Shown here piece by piece: positions 8,200 to 18,123 of a stretch of DNA of 64,000 nt. A model generated the notes under the pieces. The model did not search any database and was not told where the DNA came from. It saw only the letters and a list, made by a program, of their open reading frames with translations. Where the stretch lies: positions 1 to 64,000 of the forward strand of contig CANQON010000008.1 of assembly GCA_947625505.1 (NCBI GenBank), in the 5' to 3' direction. The stretch is from an uncultured Bacilli bacterium (GTDB lineage: Bacteria > Bacillota_I > Bacilli_A > RF39 > UBA660). Each line of letters begins with the position of its first letter. Position 1 is the first letter of the stretch. Position numbers and translations under genes: made by a program.

Positions 8200-8543
8200 C
8201 CTTCAACTAATTCTAAAATAACCATTAAAGCATCGTCACCACGACGTTCAGTTAACTTTAAAATTCTAGTATATCCACCATCACGATCAGCATATCTTTG
8301 TGCTAAATCGTCAAAAATTTTATTAACAGTTTCAGCATCATTATGTAAAATTGCTAAAGCATTTCTTCTAGATACTAAAGAACCATTTTTACCATAAGTA
8401 ATTAGTTTATCAACTAATCTTTTAACTTCTTTAGCTCTTGTTTCAGTTGTTTCAATTCTTTCGTTGTTGATAACATCTCTAGCTAAATTAGCTAACATGC
8501 TTCTTCTGTGCTTATTAGTACGTCCTAATTTTCTATAAGCCAT
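8187..8543 (-). CDS. rplQ: 50S ribosomal protein bL17
   Basis: bL17 lies near the polypeptide exit tunnel of the large subunit. The 118 residues open with [20 protein letters not shown], which is the family signature, and include the usual [18 protein letters not shown] segment. It is the last gene of the alpha operon, 17 nt after rpoA, and its stop lies in the operon terminator. The SD AGGAGG precedes the ATG. Confidence 0.98.
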   Translation of the reverse strand: MAYRKLGRTNKHRRSMLANLARDVINNERIETTETRAKEVKRLVDKLITYGKNGSLVSRRNALAILHNDAETVNKIFDDLAQRYADRDGGYTRILKLTERRGDDALMVILELVEGDAK

Positions 8544-8560
8544 AATATTCCTCCTAACTA

Positions 8561-9511
8561 TTAATCGTTGTCACGGAATTTAAGTCCCATTTCTTTAATT
8601 TTATCGATTACTTCTTTTAAAGATTTCTTACCTAAATTACGAATTTTCATCATTTCTAATTCTGATTTAGATGTTAAGTCTCCTAAAGTAGTAATACCTG
8701 CTCTCTTTAAGCAGTTATAAGCTCTTACAGAGAAATCTAAATCATCAATAGATGTTTCTAATTTCTTTAATTTACTATCTTCTTGTTTAGCATTCATAAT
8801 ACCAGTAATATCTGATATTTCACTTAAGTTAGTTACAATATTTAAATGCTCAATCATAATTTTAGCAGCTAAAGCCATAGCTTCTTCTGGTCTAATTGAT
8901 CCATTAGTAAATACTTCCATAATTAATTTATCGTAGTTAGCATCTTGTCCAACACGAGCGCTTTCTACTTCATAACTAACTCTTTCAATTGGTGAGTAAA
9001 GTGCATCAATTGGAATGAACCCTTTTTTCTCATTTTCAACAAATGATTTATTTTCTGTTGAAGGAACATATCCTCTACCATTAGCAATAATTAATTCCAT
9101 ATCAAGTTTTCCACCTTTTGCTATTGTAGCAATTTCTTGATCCTTAGAAATAATTTCTACATCACTATTAGTTTCGATATCAGCAGCTGTAACAACGCCT
9201 TCCTTATCAGAATATAATTTAACAGTTTGAACTTCTTGTGAGTTATTTTTAACAACAACATTCTTTAAATTTAAGATAATTGTTGTAACATCTTCAACAA
9301 TTCCATCCATAGTTTGGAACTCATGCATTACACCATCAATTTTAACAGCAACGATAGCGCTACCAGGCATACTTGATAACATAATTCTTCTTAATGAGTT
9401 ACCTAATGTTGTACCAAAACCTCTTTCTAAAGGTTCTAATTCAAATTTACCGTAATTTTTATTTTCAACATACTCTGTAATTTTGTATATTGGTTTTTCA
9501 AAATTTAACAT
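8561..9511 (-). CDS. rpoA: RNA polymerase alpha subunit
   Basis: Alpha dimerises to nucleate RNA polymerase assembly, and its C-terminal domain contacts UP elements and activators. The N-terminal domain contains [20 protein letters not shown] (about residue 30). The C-terminal domain from about 240 carries the helix-hairpin-helix segment [17 protein letters not shown] and [11 protein letters not shown]. The length is 316 residues. The start is set at the ATG at 9511, because AGGAG lies 8 nt upstream, whereas the track used an in-frame GTG at 9520 that falls between the SD and the ATG. It sits between rpsK and rplQ, the normal order. Confidence 0.98.
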   Translation of the reverse strand: MLNFEKPIYKITEYVENKNYGKFELEPLERGFGTTLGNSLRRIMLSSMPGSAIVAVKIDGVMHEFQTMDGIVEDVTTIILNLKNVVVKNNSQEVQTVKLYSDKEGVVTAADIETNSDVEIISKDQEIATIAKGGKLDMELIIANGRGYVPSTENKSFVENEKKGFIPIDALYSPIERVSYEVESARVGQDANYDKLIMEVFTNGSIRPEEAMALAAKIMIEHLNIVTNLSEISDITGIMNAKQEDSKLKKLETSIDDLDFSVRAYNCLKRAGITTLGDLTSKSELEMMKIRNLGKKSLKEVIDKIKEMGLKFRDND

Positions 9512-9532
9512 TTTCCTCACTCCTTTTCTATA

Positions 9533-9916
9533 TTATCCACGAGGACGCTTTGGTGGACGGCATCCATTATGTGGAATTGGTGTAACATCAGTTATAGATG
9601 TAATTTCTAAACCTGCTGTTTGAAGTGAACGAATTGCTGTTTCTCTTCCTGACCCTAAACCTTTTACATATACTTCAACTTTTCTCATACCCATATCGTA
9701 TGCAGCTTTACCTGAAGCTTCAGCTGACATACCAGCAGCAAATGGAGTTGATTTCTTTGAACCTTTAAATCCTAAAGTTCCAGCAGAAGCCCAACTAATT
9801 GCATTACCATCATTATCGGTAATTGTTACAATTGTATTATTGAATGTTGAATGGATATAAGCTCTACCTTCTGGTACACTCTTTTTAACTTTTCTTTTTC
9901 TTGCTTTATACGCCAT
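9533..9916 (-). CDS. rpsK: 30S ribosomal protein uS11
   Basis: uS11 forms part of the 30S platform near the mRNA exit. The 127 residues include [21 protein letters not shown] and end with [11 protein letters not shown], both hallmarks of the family. A basic N-terminus ([11 protein letters not shown]) is typical of Bacillota. It lies between rpsM and rpoA in the alpha operon with an SD of AGGAGG type. Confidence 0.98.
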   Translation of the reverse strand: MAYKARKRKVKKSVPEGRAYIHSTFNNTIVTITDNDGNAISWASAGTLGFKGSKKSTPFAAGMSAEASGKAAYDMGMRKVEVYVKGLGSGRETAIRSLQTAGLEITSITDVTPIPHNGCRPPKRPRG

Positions 9917-9940
9917 TGTTTAACCTCCTTTTAGTTACAA

Positions 9941-10306
9941 TTATTTCTTCTTATTAGCAACTACTTTTCCTTTACCTTTACGAGTACGAGCATTTCTATT
10001 AGTTCTTTGTCCTCTTACAGGTAAACCTCTTTTATGACGAATTCCTTGATAAGAATTAATCTCCATTTTAGTCTTAATATTCATGTTAACTTCACGACGT
10101 AAATCTCCTTCAGTCATGTATTTGTTAACTTCATCACGAATAGCATTTAATTCATCATTAGTTAAATCGCCAGCTCTTTTATTAATATCTACTTTAGCAT
10201 CTGCTAAGATCTTGTTAGATAAACTTCTACCAATACCATAGATATATGTTAATGCTATTTCAATTCTCTTATTATTTGGTATATCTACACCTTTAATACG
10301 TGCCAT
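9941..10306 (-). CDS. rpsM: 30S ribosomal protein uS13
   Basis: uS13 sits in the 30S head and bridges to the 50S subunit and P-site tRNA. The 121 residues include the N-terminal [19 protein letters not shown] (helix-two-turn-helix) and the conserved [19 protein letters not shown], with a Lys-rich tail that reaches tRNA. It lies between rpmJ and rpsK, the normal alpha operon order. Confidence 0.98.
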   Translation of the reverse strand: MARIKGVDIPNNKRIEIALTYIYGIGRSLSNKILADAKVDINKRAGDLTNDELNAIRDEVNKYMTEGDLRREVNMNIKTKMEINSYQGIRHKRGLPVRGQRTNRNARTRKGKGKVVANKKK

Positions 10307-10321
10307 AAAACACCTCCTATA

Positions 10322-10435
10322 TTAACCTTGTCTTTGTTTATGTTTTGGGTTTTCACATATTACCCTAACTGAACCTTTACGTTTAATTACCTTGCATTTT
10401 TCACATATTGGTTTTACTGATGGTCTTACTTTCAT
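10322..10435 (-). CDS. rpmJ: 50S ribosomal protein bL36, zinc-binding type
   Basis: This gene is absent from the ORF track because of its size. The minus strand from the ATG at 10435 encodes 37 residues starting [20 protein letters not shown] and ending in HKQRQG. Two CxxC-type Cys, a further Cys and His (CEKC, then ICENPKH) form the zinc site of the C+ paralogue. The SD GGGAGGG lies just upstream. bL36 is a small late-assembling large-subunit protein. It lies between infA and rpsM as in most Bacillota. Confidence 0.96.
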   Translation of the reverse strand: MKVRPSVKPICEKCKVIKRKGSVRVICENPKHKQRQG

Positions 10436-10447
10436 TAAAATCCCTCC

Positions 10448-10663
10448 CTACTTTCTATAGGTTATACGACCAAGTGTTAAATCGTAAGTTGATAACTCAA
10501 CCATTACTGTATCACCAGCTAAAATTCGAATCATGTTCATTCGCATTTTACCTGAAACTTGTGCCGTAATCACATGTTTATTTGCTAACTCTACTTTAAA
10601 TTTATAGCCTGGTAATACTTCCAATACTTTACCTTCCATTTCGATAACATTGTTCTTCGCCAT
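10448..10663 (-). CDS. infA: Translation initiation factor IF-1
   Basis: IF-1 is an OB-fold protein that occupies the 30S A site during initiation. The 71 residues match the family throughout ([20 protein letters not shown], then [22 protein letters not shown]). It begins 4 nt after the map stop, and its SD (AGAGGTG) overlaps the map 3' end, so translation is probably coupled. There is no KOW-domain gene between map and infA, unlike B. subtilis. Confidence 0.98.
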   Translation of the reverse strand: MAKNNVIEMEGKVLEVLPGYKFKVELANKHVITAQVSGKMRMNMIRILAGDTVMVELSTYDLTLGRITYRK

Positions 10664-10667
10664 ATTA

Positions 10668-11414
10668 TCACCTCTTTGTCAATATTGTATATCCTTCATC
10701 TGTTACTAATACTGTATGTTCAAAGTGTGCTGATGGCTTTCCATCAGCTGTTATGACCGTCCAATCATCATCTAATAGGTATACATCTGCTGTACCTAAA
10801 TTAAGCATAGGTTCGACAGCAATAACCATACCTGATTTTAGGACAGGTCCAGTATTCCTTTTTCCATAATTAGGAACATCTGGTTCTTCATGTAAATGAT
10901 TACCGACACCATGTCCAACTAATTCTTTAACTACTCCTAAGTTATGTTCTTCAGCATACGCTTGTACAGAAGCTCCTATATCACCAACATGAGCACCTGC
11001 TTTAACTTCTTTTAATCCTTCATATAGAGCTTTTTCTGTATGCTCTAATAAGTATTTCTTTTCATCAGATATATTTCCTACAGCATATGTCCAAGCACTA
11101 TCACCATGATAGCCTTTATAACAAGCACATATATCTAATGTAACAATATCTCCATCACGAAGTTTTCTTTTACTAGCTATACCATGTACAACCTCTTCAT
11201 TAATAGAAATACATATATTAGCAGGATATCCCTCATAATGATAACATGATGGAGTAGCTCCTCTTTTTATAATGTAATCGCGAGCTAGTGAATCAATTTT
11301 CTCAGTAGTAATACCAGGTTTTAAATAAGGTATTAAATACTTATGAGTATCTCCAACGATTTCACCAGCTACACGCATTAATTCTATTTCTCTTGGAGAT
11401 TTAATCGTAATCAT
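10668..11414 (-). CDS. map: Methionine aminopeptidase, type I
   Basis: This enzyme removes the initiator Met from nascent proteins co-translationally using two metal ions. The 248 residues contain the metal ligands in order: two Asp in [16 protein letters not shown], His in [12 protein letters not shown], Glu in AVEPML and Glu in FEHTVLV. There is no N-terminal zinc extension. It starts within the last codons of adk (ATGA overlap), so the two are translationally coupled. Confidence 0.98.
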   Translation of the reverse strand: MITIKSPREIELMRVAGEIVGDTHKYLIPYLKPGITTEKIDSLARDYIIKRGATPSCYHYEGYPANICISINEEVVHGIASKRKLRDGDIVTLDICACYKGYHGDSAWTYAVGNISDEKKYLLEHTEKALYEGLKEVKAGAHVGDIGASVQAYAEEHNLGVVKELVGHGVGNHLHEEPDVPNYGKRNTGPVLKSGMVIAVEPMLNLGTADVYLLDDDWTVITADGKPSAHFEHTVLVTDEGYTILTKR

Positions 11415-12070
11415 TTTACTTCTCCTAAGACTTTTTCAACTTGTTCATGAGTATAATCCATACCTTGATTTCCATCTACATGATATACAACACCTAATCT
11501 ATCATAAAAATCAATTAATGGTGAAGTCTTTTCAATATATGTATTATAACGATCTAAATAAGTTTCCTCATTGTCATCTTCTCTTTGTACAAGTTTTGTT
11601 CCACACTTATCACAAATACCATCAACTTTAGGAATTAAATTCTCATTGTTGATATTATAAACAGCCTTACAATTTGGACAAGATCTTCTTCCTGCTATTC
11701 TTTGAGCAGCAATCTTTTTATCGATATCTATAACAATAACGATTCCTAAATCTTTACCTAATTCTTGTAACATTGTTTGATAAGCTTCAGCTTGCGATAC
11801 ATTTCTTGGAAATCCATCTAAAATGTATCCATTATTACAATCTTCTTTTTGAATTCTTTCTTTTAGAATATTAATTATTAATTCATCACTAACAAATATT
11901 CCATTACTAATCTTATAATTAATATCACGTCCTAGATCAGAATCTTCACTTGCCTTTTCTCTTAAGATATCTCCTGTTGAAATATGTGGCATATTGTATT
12001 CATCTTTTAACTTAGCAGCTTCTGTTCCTTTACCAGCAGCAGGAGCAGCTATTAAAATAATACTTTTCAT
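11411..12070 (-). CDS. adk: Adenylate kinase with zinc-type LID and altered P-loop
   Basis: Adenylate kinase interconverts ATP and AMP with two ADP. The 219 residues show the NMP-binding region (HISTGDILRE), DGFPRN, and a four-Cys zinc LID (CPNCKAVYN, then CDKCGTK) usual in Gram-positives. The phosphate loop reads APAAGKGTEA in place of the standard GPPGAGKGTQ: the first Gly is Ala and two further positions are changed, while GKGT is intact. Similar loops occur, as far as I recall, in some gut Bacillota nucleoside monophosphate kinases, so this is probably a functional variant. It overlaps secY by 1 nt (TAATG) and map by 4 nt. Confidence 0.95.
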   Translation of the reverse strand: MKSIILIAAPAAGKGTEAAKLKDEYNMPHISTGDILREKASEDSDLGRDINYKISNGIFVSDELIINILKERIQKEDCNNGYILDGFPRNVSQAEAYQTMLQELGKDLGIVIVIDIDKKIAAQRIAGRRSCPNCKAVYNINNENLIPKVDGICDKCGTKLVQREDDNEETYLDRYNTYIEKTSPLIDFYDRLGVVYHVDGNQGMDYTHEQVEKVLGEVK

Positions 12071-13326
12071 TATCTTCTCCCTTTTCTTCCTCTTACATAA
12101 GTACGACTAACTAGTTGACTTTCTAATTGCTTATAAGTTTCTAGTGCAACACCTACAACGATTAATAATCCTGTACCACTAATTGAGATACTTGTATTTA
12201 ATGTTGAGAATGCTTCGAATATAATTGGAAGTCCAGCTAATAATGCTAGGAATAAAGCACCAACAATGGTAATTCTTTTTAAGATTGTTTTAATATATTT
12301 TTCGGTATCTTTACCAGGTCTTACACCAGGAATATATCCACCATTTTTATTTAAATTATCTGCCATTTCTTCTGGTTTTAATTGCATAAATGTATATAAG
12401 TATGCAAACCCAATAATTAATAACATATAAATAGCAAATCCTACTGGTGTAGTATAATTTAAATATTTATTAACAAATAATGCATAATCATTATTCTTAA
12501 TAACAGCAGTTAATATTTGTGGAATTGACATAATTGCTGATGCAAAGATTACAGGTATAACTCCTGCACCATTTAATTTAAATGGTATATAAGTTTGTTT
12601 ACCTAATACACTTGTTGATTTATTAGCATATTGAATTGGTACACGTCTTTCAGCACATTCCTCAAAGACAACTCCTACAATGATTCCTAAGAATACAACA
12701 ACAAATAATACAAATGTTAAGATACCCAAGAATCCATTACCATTAGTGATTAATTCATTCCATAAACTAACAAACATATTTGGTAAAGTAGTAATAATAC
12801 CAGCCATGATAATCATAGAAGTACCATTACCTATACCTTTCTTAGTAATCTGATCACCAATCCACATTACTAAAGCAGTACCTGCTGTTAATACTAATGA
12901 ATATAGTAAATAATCAACTGTTGTTCCTGTTTTAATGTATGATACTGAATATAATAAACCTTGTAAGAAAGCCAAAATAATACCTACAACTCTTGTAATT
13001 TGGTGTAGTTTATTTCGACCTACTCCACCTTGTTTATTTAATTCAGCTAAATAAGGAATAATATCCATACTTAATAATTGTATAACAATAGATGCAGTAA
13101 TATATGGCATTACACCTAATGCAAATATAGATGCTTTTTCAAATGCTCCCCCGCTCATAGCATTGACAACTTCTAAAAATTTTAAGTTGCTTGTATCTAA
13201 ATCTACACCTGGTACAACTATTGTCGTACCAATTTTAAATACGAATAGGGCAGCAAAAGTAAATAGAATCCTTTTACGAATATCTTTGTTTTTTGGATTA
13301 AATAGTTGCTTAATTTTTGCAAACAT
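12070..13326 (-). CDS. secY: SecY, protein-conducting channel subunit
   Basis: SecY forms the membrane pore of the Sec translocon and works with SecA and SecE. The 418 residues have ten hydrophobic segments starting at about residue 19. The plug and pore regions (GGAFEKASIFALGVMPYITAS) and the cytosolic loop PGVRPGKDTEKYI are recognisable. The start is the ATG at 13326, whose SD (GAGGAGG) lies in the last codons of rplO. The track start at 13350 would lie inside rplO. Its place between rplO and adk is standard. Confidence 0.98.
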   Translation of the reverse strand: MFAKIKQLFNPKNKDIRKRILFTFAALFVFKIGTTIVVPGVDLDTSNLKFLEVVNAMSGGAFEKASIFALGVMPYITASIVIQLLSMDIIPYLAELNKQGGVGRNKLHQITRVVGIILAFLQGLLYSVSYIKTGTTVDYLLYSLVLTAGTALVMWIGDQITKKGIGNGTSMIIMAGIITTLPNMFVSLWNELITNGNGFLGILTFVLFVVVFLGIIVGVVFEECAERRVPIQYANKSTSVLGKQTYIPFKLNGAGVIPVIFASAIMSIPQILTAVIKNNDYALFVNKYLNYTTPVGFAIYMLLIIGFAYLYTFMQLKPEEMADNLNKNGGYIPGVRPGKDTEKYIKTILKRITIVGALFLALLAGLPIIFEAFSTLNTSISISGTGLLIVVGVALETYKQLESQLVSRTYVRGRKGRR

Positions 13327-13327
13327 A

Positions 13328-13771
13328 TTAAACCTCCTCTGCTTTTCCACCCATTTTTTCTATTTTTTCAACAGCACTTGCTGAAAATTTATGTGCTTTT
13401 ACAGTTAATTTCTTTGTTAATTCACCATTACCTAATACTTTAATACCAGATAATTGTTTCTTAACTATTCCCATTTCTTTTAATAATTCTGGAGTTACTA
13501 CAGCTCCATCCTCAAATTTATCTAAATCACTTACATTAATAGTAGCATATTCAACTTTAAATTTAGCGTTAGAGAAACCTCTCTTAGGTAGACGTCTGAA
13601 TAATGGTAATTGTCCACCTTCAAATCCAGGTCTTACTCCTCCACCACTTCTAGCATTTTGTCCCTTGTGTCCTTTACCAGCAGTTTTTCCATTACCAGAT
13701 GATGTACCACGTCCAACTCTTTTAGCTACGCGTACAGCACCTTCTGGTTGTTCAATTGAATGTAATTTCAT
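13328..13771 (-). CDS. rplO: 50S ribosomal protein uL15
   Basis: uL15 is an assembly protein of the large subunit with a long extended Gly/Arg-rich N-terminus. The 147 residues show [24 protein letters not shown]-type sequence and RRLPKRGF, both diagnostic. It follows rpsE by 1 nt. The gene for uL30, which normally lies between rpsE and rplO, is absent here. Confidence 0.98.
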   Translation of the reverse strand: MKLHSIEQPEGAVRVAKRVGRGTSSGNGKTAGKGHKGQNARSGGGVRPGFEGGQLPLFRRLPKRGFSNAKFKVEYATINVSDLDKFEDGAVVTPELLKEMGIVKKQLSGIKVLGNGELTKKLTVKAHKFSASAVEKIEKMGGKAEEV

Positions 13772-13772
13772 A

Positions 13773-14390
13773 TTATATTAAATCCTCAACTTTCTTACCA
13801 CGTAATTTTGCTACTTCTTCTGCAGTCTTTTGAGATTTTAATGCTTCAAGGGTTGCATATGCCATATTAATTTTTGTATTTGATCCTAATGATTTAGATA
13901 AGATATCTTTAACACCAGCCATTTCAAGTACTGAACGAACTGGTCCACCAGCTTTTACTCCAGTACCTTTAGCAGCAGGTTTTAACATAACTTTACTAGC
14001 TCCACATACACCAATAGCTTCATGTGGAATAGTTCTTTCTTCTACTATTGAAACTCTTGTAACGTTTTTAGTAGCTGCTTGAGATGCTTTCTTAATTGCA
14101 TCAGGTACTTCATTAGCTTTACCTGTACCTAATCCAACTCTACCTTTATGGTCTCCAACTACAACAACAGCTGAAAAACGGAAATGACGTCCACCTTTAG
14201 TTACTTTTGTAACACGTCCAATAGAGATTACTTCTTCGTCATACATTTTTTGTTGTCTTGGTTGTCTTGGTTGACGTTTCTCTCTTGGTTGACGGTTTTG
14301 TCTATTATTTTTTCTTTCATGAGTTTCATTTGCTTCTGTTGTCTCTGTTTCTTCAACAACTTCTTCAACCTTTTCGATTTCTTGTTCCAT
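13773..14390 (-). CDS. rpsE: 30S ribosomal protein uS5 with long N-terminal extension
   Basis: uS5 lies at the back of the 30S subunit, helps decoding fidelity and lines the mRNA entry. Residues from about 50 match the family ([34 protein letters not shown]). Before them comes a 49-residue extension: an acidic block ([19 protein letters not shown]) followed by a basic block rich in RQPR repeats. The strong SD (AAAGGAGG) stands before the extended start and none stands before the internal Met (MYDEEV), so the extension is translated. Its role is unknown; it could reach toward the mRNA entry or an RNA partner. Confidence 0.97.
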   Translation of the reverse strand: MEQEIEKVEEVVEETETTEANETHERKNNRQNRQPREKRQPRQPRQQKMYDEEVISIGRVTKVTKGGRHFRFSAVVVVGDHKGRVGLGTGKANEVPDAIKKASQAATKNVTRVSIVEERTIPHEAIGVCGASKVMLKPAAKGTGVKAGGPVRSVLEMAGVKDILSKSLGSNTKINMAYATLEALKSQKTAEEVAKLRGKKVEDLI

Positions 14391-14403
14391 CGTTATCCTC
14401 CTT

Positions 14404-14766
14404 TTAGAATTCTAGTCCGTTTTCGCGTGCTGCTTCAGCTAATGCTTTTACACGACCATGATATTGGTATCCACCTCTATCAAAAACTACTTTTGTTATT
14501 TTTGCTTTCTTAGCTCTTTTAGCTAATAATTCTCCTACTTTTGTTGCTGCTTCAACGTTACCACCATTTGTAAGCTTCAACTCTTTATCAATAGAAGAGG
14601 CACTAGCTAAAGTTACACCATTTTCATCGTCAATGATTTGAGCAAAAATATTATTATTTGATCTAAATACGTTTAGTCTTGGTACAGATACAGTACCAGA
14701 TACTTTAGCTCTAACACGACTGTGTCTTGCTTGACGCGCTTCATTACGAACGACCTTTTTTATCAT
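14404..14766 (-). CDS. rplR: 50S ribosomal protein uL18
   Basis: uL18 binds 5S rRNA and brings it into the large subunit. The 120 residues contain the family features [18 protein letters not shown] and the end [22 protein letters not shown]. It lies between rplF and rpsE as expected. The basic N-terminus ([19 protein letters not shown]) is typical for Bacillota. Confidence 0.98.
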   Translation of the reverse strand: MIKKVVRNEARQARHSRVRAKVSGTVSVPRLNVFRSNNNIFAQIIDDENGVTLASASSIDKELKLTNGGNVEAATKVGELLAKRAKKAKITKVVFDRGGYQYHGRVKALAEAARENGLEF

Positions 14767-14785
14767 AGTTACTCTCCTTTACTAA

Positions 14786-15319
14786 TTATTTAGAAGCTTT
14801 CTTTCCTTCTTTACGACGAATATGTTCGTCAGTATAACGAATACCTTTTCCTTTATATGGTTCAGGTTTTCTTATCTTTCTAACGTTAGCTGCAAATTCT
14901 CCAACTAATTGTTTATCAAAACCTTTAATTAAAAGTTCTGTATTACTTGGAGTTTCTACTGTAATACCTTTTGGTACTTCTACGTTTACTGGATGAGAAT
15001 ATCCAGCAGTTACTACTAATGTATTTCCTTTAACTTGGAAACGATAACCTACACCAACTGATTCTAGTTTTTTTTCAAAACCATGAGTTACACCATCAAT
15101 CATATTTTTGATATTAGCATTAGCAGTTCCATGAAATGCTTTATAAGCATCATTTTCTCTTAATACTTTAACTTCAGTATCATTTACTTCAACAGTAATA
15201 TGTTCATTAACTTCAGTAGAAAGTTCACCTTTTGGTCCTTTTACTGTAACAATATTACCATCAACTGATACTGTTACTCCTGTTGGGATTTTAATTATTC
15301 TATTACCAACACGACTCAT
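14786..15319 (-). CDS. rplF: 50S ribosomal protein uL6
   Basis: uL6 has two similar domains and contacts the sarcin-ricin loop near the factor-binding site. The 177 residues begin MSRVGNRIIKIPTGV and carry the C-terminal signature RKPEPYKGKGIRYTDEHIRRKEGK. It lies between rpsH and rplR, in normal order. Confidence 0.98.
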   Translation of the reverse strand: MSRVGNRIIKIPTGVTVSVDGNIVTVKGPKGELSTEVNEHITVEVNDTEVKVLRENDAYKAFHGTANANIKNMIDGVTHGFEKKLESVGVGYRFQVKGNTLVVTAGYSHPVNVEVPKGITVETPSNTELLIKGFDKQLVGEFAANVRKIRKPEPYKGKGIRYTDEHIRRKEGKKASK

Positions 15320-15332
15320 AAAATCATCCTTT

Positions 15333-15731
15333 CTACCAAATGTAAGCTAAAACTTCTCCTCCAAGAGATTTTTCTCTAGCATCCTTGTCTTTCATAAGAC
15401 CTTCTGAGGTTGATATAATAGCAATACCTAACCCATTTAATACCCTTGGAACATCTTCAGCTTTAACATATACACGTAATCCTGGTTTAGAAATTCTCTT
15501 TAATCCAGTAATAACGCGTTCTTTATTTTCACCATATTTTAAAGTTAATACTAAAATATCTTGAACATTATTTTTCTTAACTTTATAGTCAGCAATGAAT
15601 CCTTCTTCTTTTAATATTCTAGCTATTTCAGCTTTAATTTTTGAAGATGGAACTTCAACTTCTTTATATCGCATTTGATTAGCATTACGAATTCTTGTAA
15701 GCATATCTGCGATTGGATCTGTTACCATATA
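15333..15731 (-). CDS. rpsH: 30S ribosomal protein uS8
   Basis: uS8 binds helix 21 of 16S rRNA early in 30S assembly; in E. coli it also represses the spc operon. The 132 residues start [18 protein letters not shown] and end GGEVLAYIW, both standard. The start is the ATG at 15731, with AAAGGAGG upstream. The track used an upstream TTG that lies before this SD. Confidence 0.98.
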   Translation of the reverse strand, partial: YMVTDPIADMLTRIRNANQMRYKEVEVPSSKIKAEIARILKEEGFIADYKVKKNNVQDILVLTLKYGENKERVITGLKRISKPGLRVYVKAEDVPRVLNGLGIAIISTSEGLMKDKDAREKSLGGEVLAYIW

Positions 15732-15742
15732 CTTCCCTCCTT

Positions 15743-15928
15743 TTACCAACTAGATTTTTTCATTCCTGGGATTTGTCCTTTATAAGCTAGTTCCCTGAAA
15801 CAAATTCTACAAATTCCGTATTTCTTTAATACTGCATGTGGTCTTCCACAACGTTTGCAGCGAGTATATCTACGTACTTCAAATTTAGGTTCACGACTAG
15901 CTTTAATTTTCATACTTTTCTTAGCCAT
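15743..15928 (-). CDS. rpsN: 30S ribosomal protein uS14, zinc-binding type
   Basis: uS14 sits in the 30S head. The short 61-residue form with [23 protein letters not shown] carries the CxxC-CxxC zinc site, marking it as the type Z paralogue usual in Bacillota. It lies between rplE and rpsH, with an SD AGGAGG. Confidence 0.98.
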   Translation of the reverse strand: MAKKSMKIKASREPKFEVRRYTRCKRCGRPHAVLKKYGICRICFRELAYKGQIPGMKKSSW

Positions 15929-15948
15929 AATTTCCTCCTAATATTTTA

Positions 15949-16488
15949 TTATTTTTTAAATGGCATACCGAAACCTTTTAATAGGTCAAAAGCTTCTTCA
16001 TTTGTTTTAGCTGAAGTAACAAAAACAATATCCATACCACGTACTTTAACAACATCATCGTATTCAATTTCCGCAAATATTAATTGTTCTGTAAGACCTA
16101 ATGTATAGTTTCCTCTTCCATCAAATGCTTTGGTAGATATACCTCTAAAGTCTCTTACACGTGGAAGTGTAATACTAATTAATTTATCTAAGAAGTTATA
16201 CATATTTTCCCCACGTAGAGTTACCTTACAACCAATTGCTTGTCCTTCTCTTAATTTAAATCCAGCAATTGACTTCTTAGCTTTAGTTGCTACTGGTTTT
16301 TGTCCCGTAATAATTTCAAGATCATGCATAGCAGCTTCTAATAATTTAGAATTACCTGTAGCATCTCCACAACCAATATTAACAACTATCTTTTCAAGTT
16401 TTGGTACTTCCATAACATTTTTATAACTATATTTTTCTTTTAAACTAGGTACGATTTCAGTATCATATTTTGCTTTTAGGCGGTTCAT
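15949..16488 (-). CDS. rplE: 50S ribosomal protein uL5
   Basis: uL5 binds 5S rRNA and touches P-site tRNA through its loop. The 179 residues include [16 protein letters not shown], the loop region [25 protein letters not shown] and [18 protein letters not shown] near the end, as in the family. It lies between rplX and rpsN. Confidence 0.98.
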   Translation of the reverse strand: MNRLKAKYDTEIVPSLKEKYSYKNVMEVPKLEKIVVNIGCGDATGNSKLLEAAMHDLEIITGQKPVATKAKKSIAGFKLREGQAIGCKVTLRGENMYNFLDKLISITLPRVRDFRGISTKAFDGRGNYTLGLTEQLIFAEIEYDDVVKVRGMDIVFVTSAKTNEEAFDLLKGFGMPFKK

Positions 16489-16508
16489 ATAATATACCCT
16501 CCTTCCAA

Positions 16509-16817
16509 TTAATCAAGACTAGCATTAGATTTTTTTGTTACTCTAACCTTCTTGCCTTTTTTATCTGTAGAATGTCCTATTCTAGTGCGTTTTCCAGTTT
16601 TAGGATCAACTAACATAACGTTTGAAGCATGAATTGGAGCTTCCATTTCTACAATGCTTCCAGCACCTTGTCCATTTGGTTTAACATGTTTCTTAACAAT
16701 GTTAACACCTTCAATAACAACTTTATTTTCGTTTCTTAAAACGTTTGTAATTTTTCCTTCTTTACCTTTATTGCTACCAGAAATGACAACTACTTTATCT
16801 CCAGTTTTAAAGTTCAT
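16509..16817 (-). CDS. rplX: 50S ribosomal protein uL24
   Basis: uL24 is one of two initiators of 50S assembly and carries a KOW domain ([20 protein letters not shown], residues 4-23). The start is set two codons inside the track start: the ATG at 16817 lies 7 nt after GGAGG, whereas the ATG at 16823 lies only 1 nt from it. This gives 102 residues. It lies between rplN and rplE. Confidence 0.97.
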   Translation of the reverse strand: MNFKTGDKVVVISGSNKGKEGKITNVLRNENKVVIEGVNIVKKHVKPNGQGAGSIVEMEAPIHASNVMLVDPKTGKRTRIGHSTDKKGKKVRVTKKSNASLD

Positions 16818-16835
16818 TTTCATTCCTCCAAACTT

Positions 16836-17204
16836 TTATAACACTTCTTTAGCAAGTGATATAATTTTCATAAAATCTTTGTCACGTAATTCACGTGCTA
16901 CTGGCCCAAATACACGAGTTCCAACAGGACTCTTATCATCTTTAATAATAACAGCAGCGTTATCATCAAATTTAATATAAGATCCATCTTCTCTTCTTAG
17001 ACCGAATTTAGTTCTAACGATTACAGCTTTAACAACTTTACCTTTTTTAACTGTACCATTAGGTGTTGCGCTTTTAACAGTAGCAACCACTATATCTCCA
17101 ATATTACCTGTTTTTACCTTTGATCCTCCAAGAACACGAATTACTAATAATTCTTTTGCTCCTGAGTTATCGGCAACTTTTAAACGGCTTTCTTGTTGAA
17201 TCAT
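16836..17204 (-). CDS. rplN: 50S ribosomal protein uL14
   Basis: uL14 lies at the subunit interface and is the docking site for the silencing factor RsfS. The 122 residues begin [20 protein letters not shown] and include [23 protein letters not shown], both family hallmarks. It lies between rpsQ and rplX. Confidence 0.98.
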   Translation of the reverse strand: MIQQESRLKVADNSGAKELLVIRVLGGSKVKTGNIGDIVVATVKSATPNGTVKKGKVVKAVIVRTKFGLRREDGSYIKFDDNAAVIIKDDKSPVGTRVFGPVARELRDKDFMKIISLAKEVL

Positions 17205-17231
17205 ATATTAATCCTCCTTCGTCACTCTTGC

Positions 17232-17492
17232 CTATAAAATAACGGCTTTTTCTACAACTTCCACAACACGGAAGTGTTTAGTTTTTGATAATGGTCTCGT
17301 TTGTACAATTCTTACAGTATCGCCTTTTTTAGCGATATTCTTCTCATCATGTGCAGCATATTTTTTAGAATATTTAACTCTTTTTCCATAAAGGTTAGCA
17401 TTTTTATAAGTTTCAACTAAAACAGTAACTGTTTTATCATTAGCATCACTTACAACTTTTCCAACTAACTCACGTACTCTTTTTTCTTCCAT
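17232..17492 (-). CDS. rpsQ: 30S ribosomal protein uS17
   Basis: uS17 is an OB-fold primary binder of 16S rRNA. The 86 residues include [20 protein letters not shown] and [25 protein letters not shown], which are diagnostic. It lies between rpmC and rplN with an SD AGGAGG. Confidence 0.98.
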   Translation of the reverse strand: MEEKRVRELVGKVVSDANDKTVTVLVETYKNANLYGKRVKYSKKYAAHDEKNIAKKGDTVRIVQTRPLSKTKHFRVVEVVEKAVIL

Positions 17493-17504
17493 TGTATCCT
17501 CCTA

Positions 17505-17702
17505 TTATTTTTCAGATAGTTCTCTTTCACGTAAAATTGTTTTCATACGTGCAACTAACTTTCTTAATTCTCTAATTCTTGAAGGTTTCTCTAGATTACC
17601 TGTAGCTTGTGAAAATTTTAAGTTAAATAATTCTGCTTTGCTTTCTTCGATTTTTGCGATTAATTCTTCATCAGATAATTTTCTAATTTCTTGATTAGTC
17701 AT
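17505..17702 (-). CDS. rpmC: 50S ribosomal protein uL29
   Basis: uL29 is a two-helix protein beside the exit tunnel next to uL23. The 65 residues include [23 protein letters not shown], the family core. The ATG at 17702 overlaps the end of rplP (ATGACTAA), so its translation is probably coupled. The track's upstream GTG lies deeper in rplP and is less likely. Confidence 0.97.
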   Translation of the reverse strand: MTNQEIRKLSDEELIAKIEESKAELFNLKFSQATGNLEKPSRIRELRKLVARMKTILRERELSEK

Positions 17703-18123
17703 TAGATTCACCGCTTTCTTTCTTTACGAACTTGCATTTGATAGGAAGTTTATGCATAGCAAGTCTAAATGCTTCACGTGCAACAGCTTCATCTACCTCT
17801 CCAATTTCGAACATGATTTTTCCTTCTTTTACAACTGCAACCCATGCATCATGAGAACCTTTACCTTTTCCTTGACGAGTTTCAAGTGGTTTCTTTGTTA
17901 AAGATAAATGAGGGAAAATGTTTATCCAAACTTTTCCTCCACGTTTCATATAACGTGTCATTGCAACTCTGGCAGCTTCGATTTGACGATCTGTAATCCA
18001 AGCTCCTTCCATTGCCATTAATCCGTATTCACCAAAGCTTAGCTTTGTATTTCCTCTTGCTTTTCCTTCATAAGGAAGACGGTGTGGATTACGGAATTTA
18101 GTTCTTTTTGGAATTACTGCCAT
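17695..18123 (-). CDS. rplP: 50S ribosomal protein uL16
   Basis: uL16 is a late-assembling protein that helps place A-site tRNA and organise the peptidyl transferase region. The 142 residues include [20 protein letters not shown] and [22 protein letters not shown], both typical. Its start lies inside the 3' end of rpsC (26-nt overlap) with an SD AGGGAGG. rpmC overlaps its end. Confidence 0.98.
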   Translation of the reverse strand: MAVIPKRTKFRNPHRLPYEGKARGNTKLSFGEYGLMAMEGAWITDRQIEAARVAMTRYMKRGGKVWINIFPHLSLTKKPLETRQGKGKGSHDAWVAVVKEGKIMFEIGEVDEAVAREAFRLAMHKLPIKCKFVKKESGESND

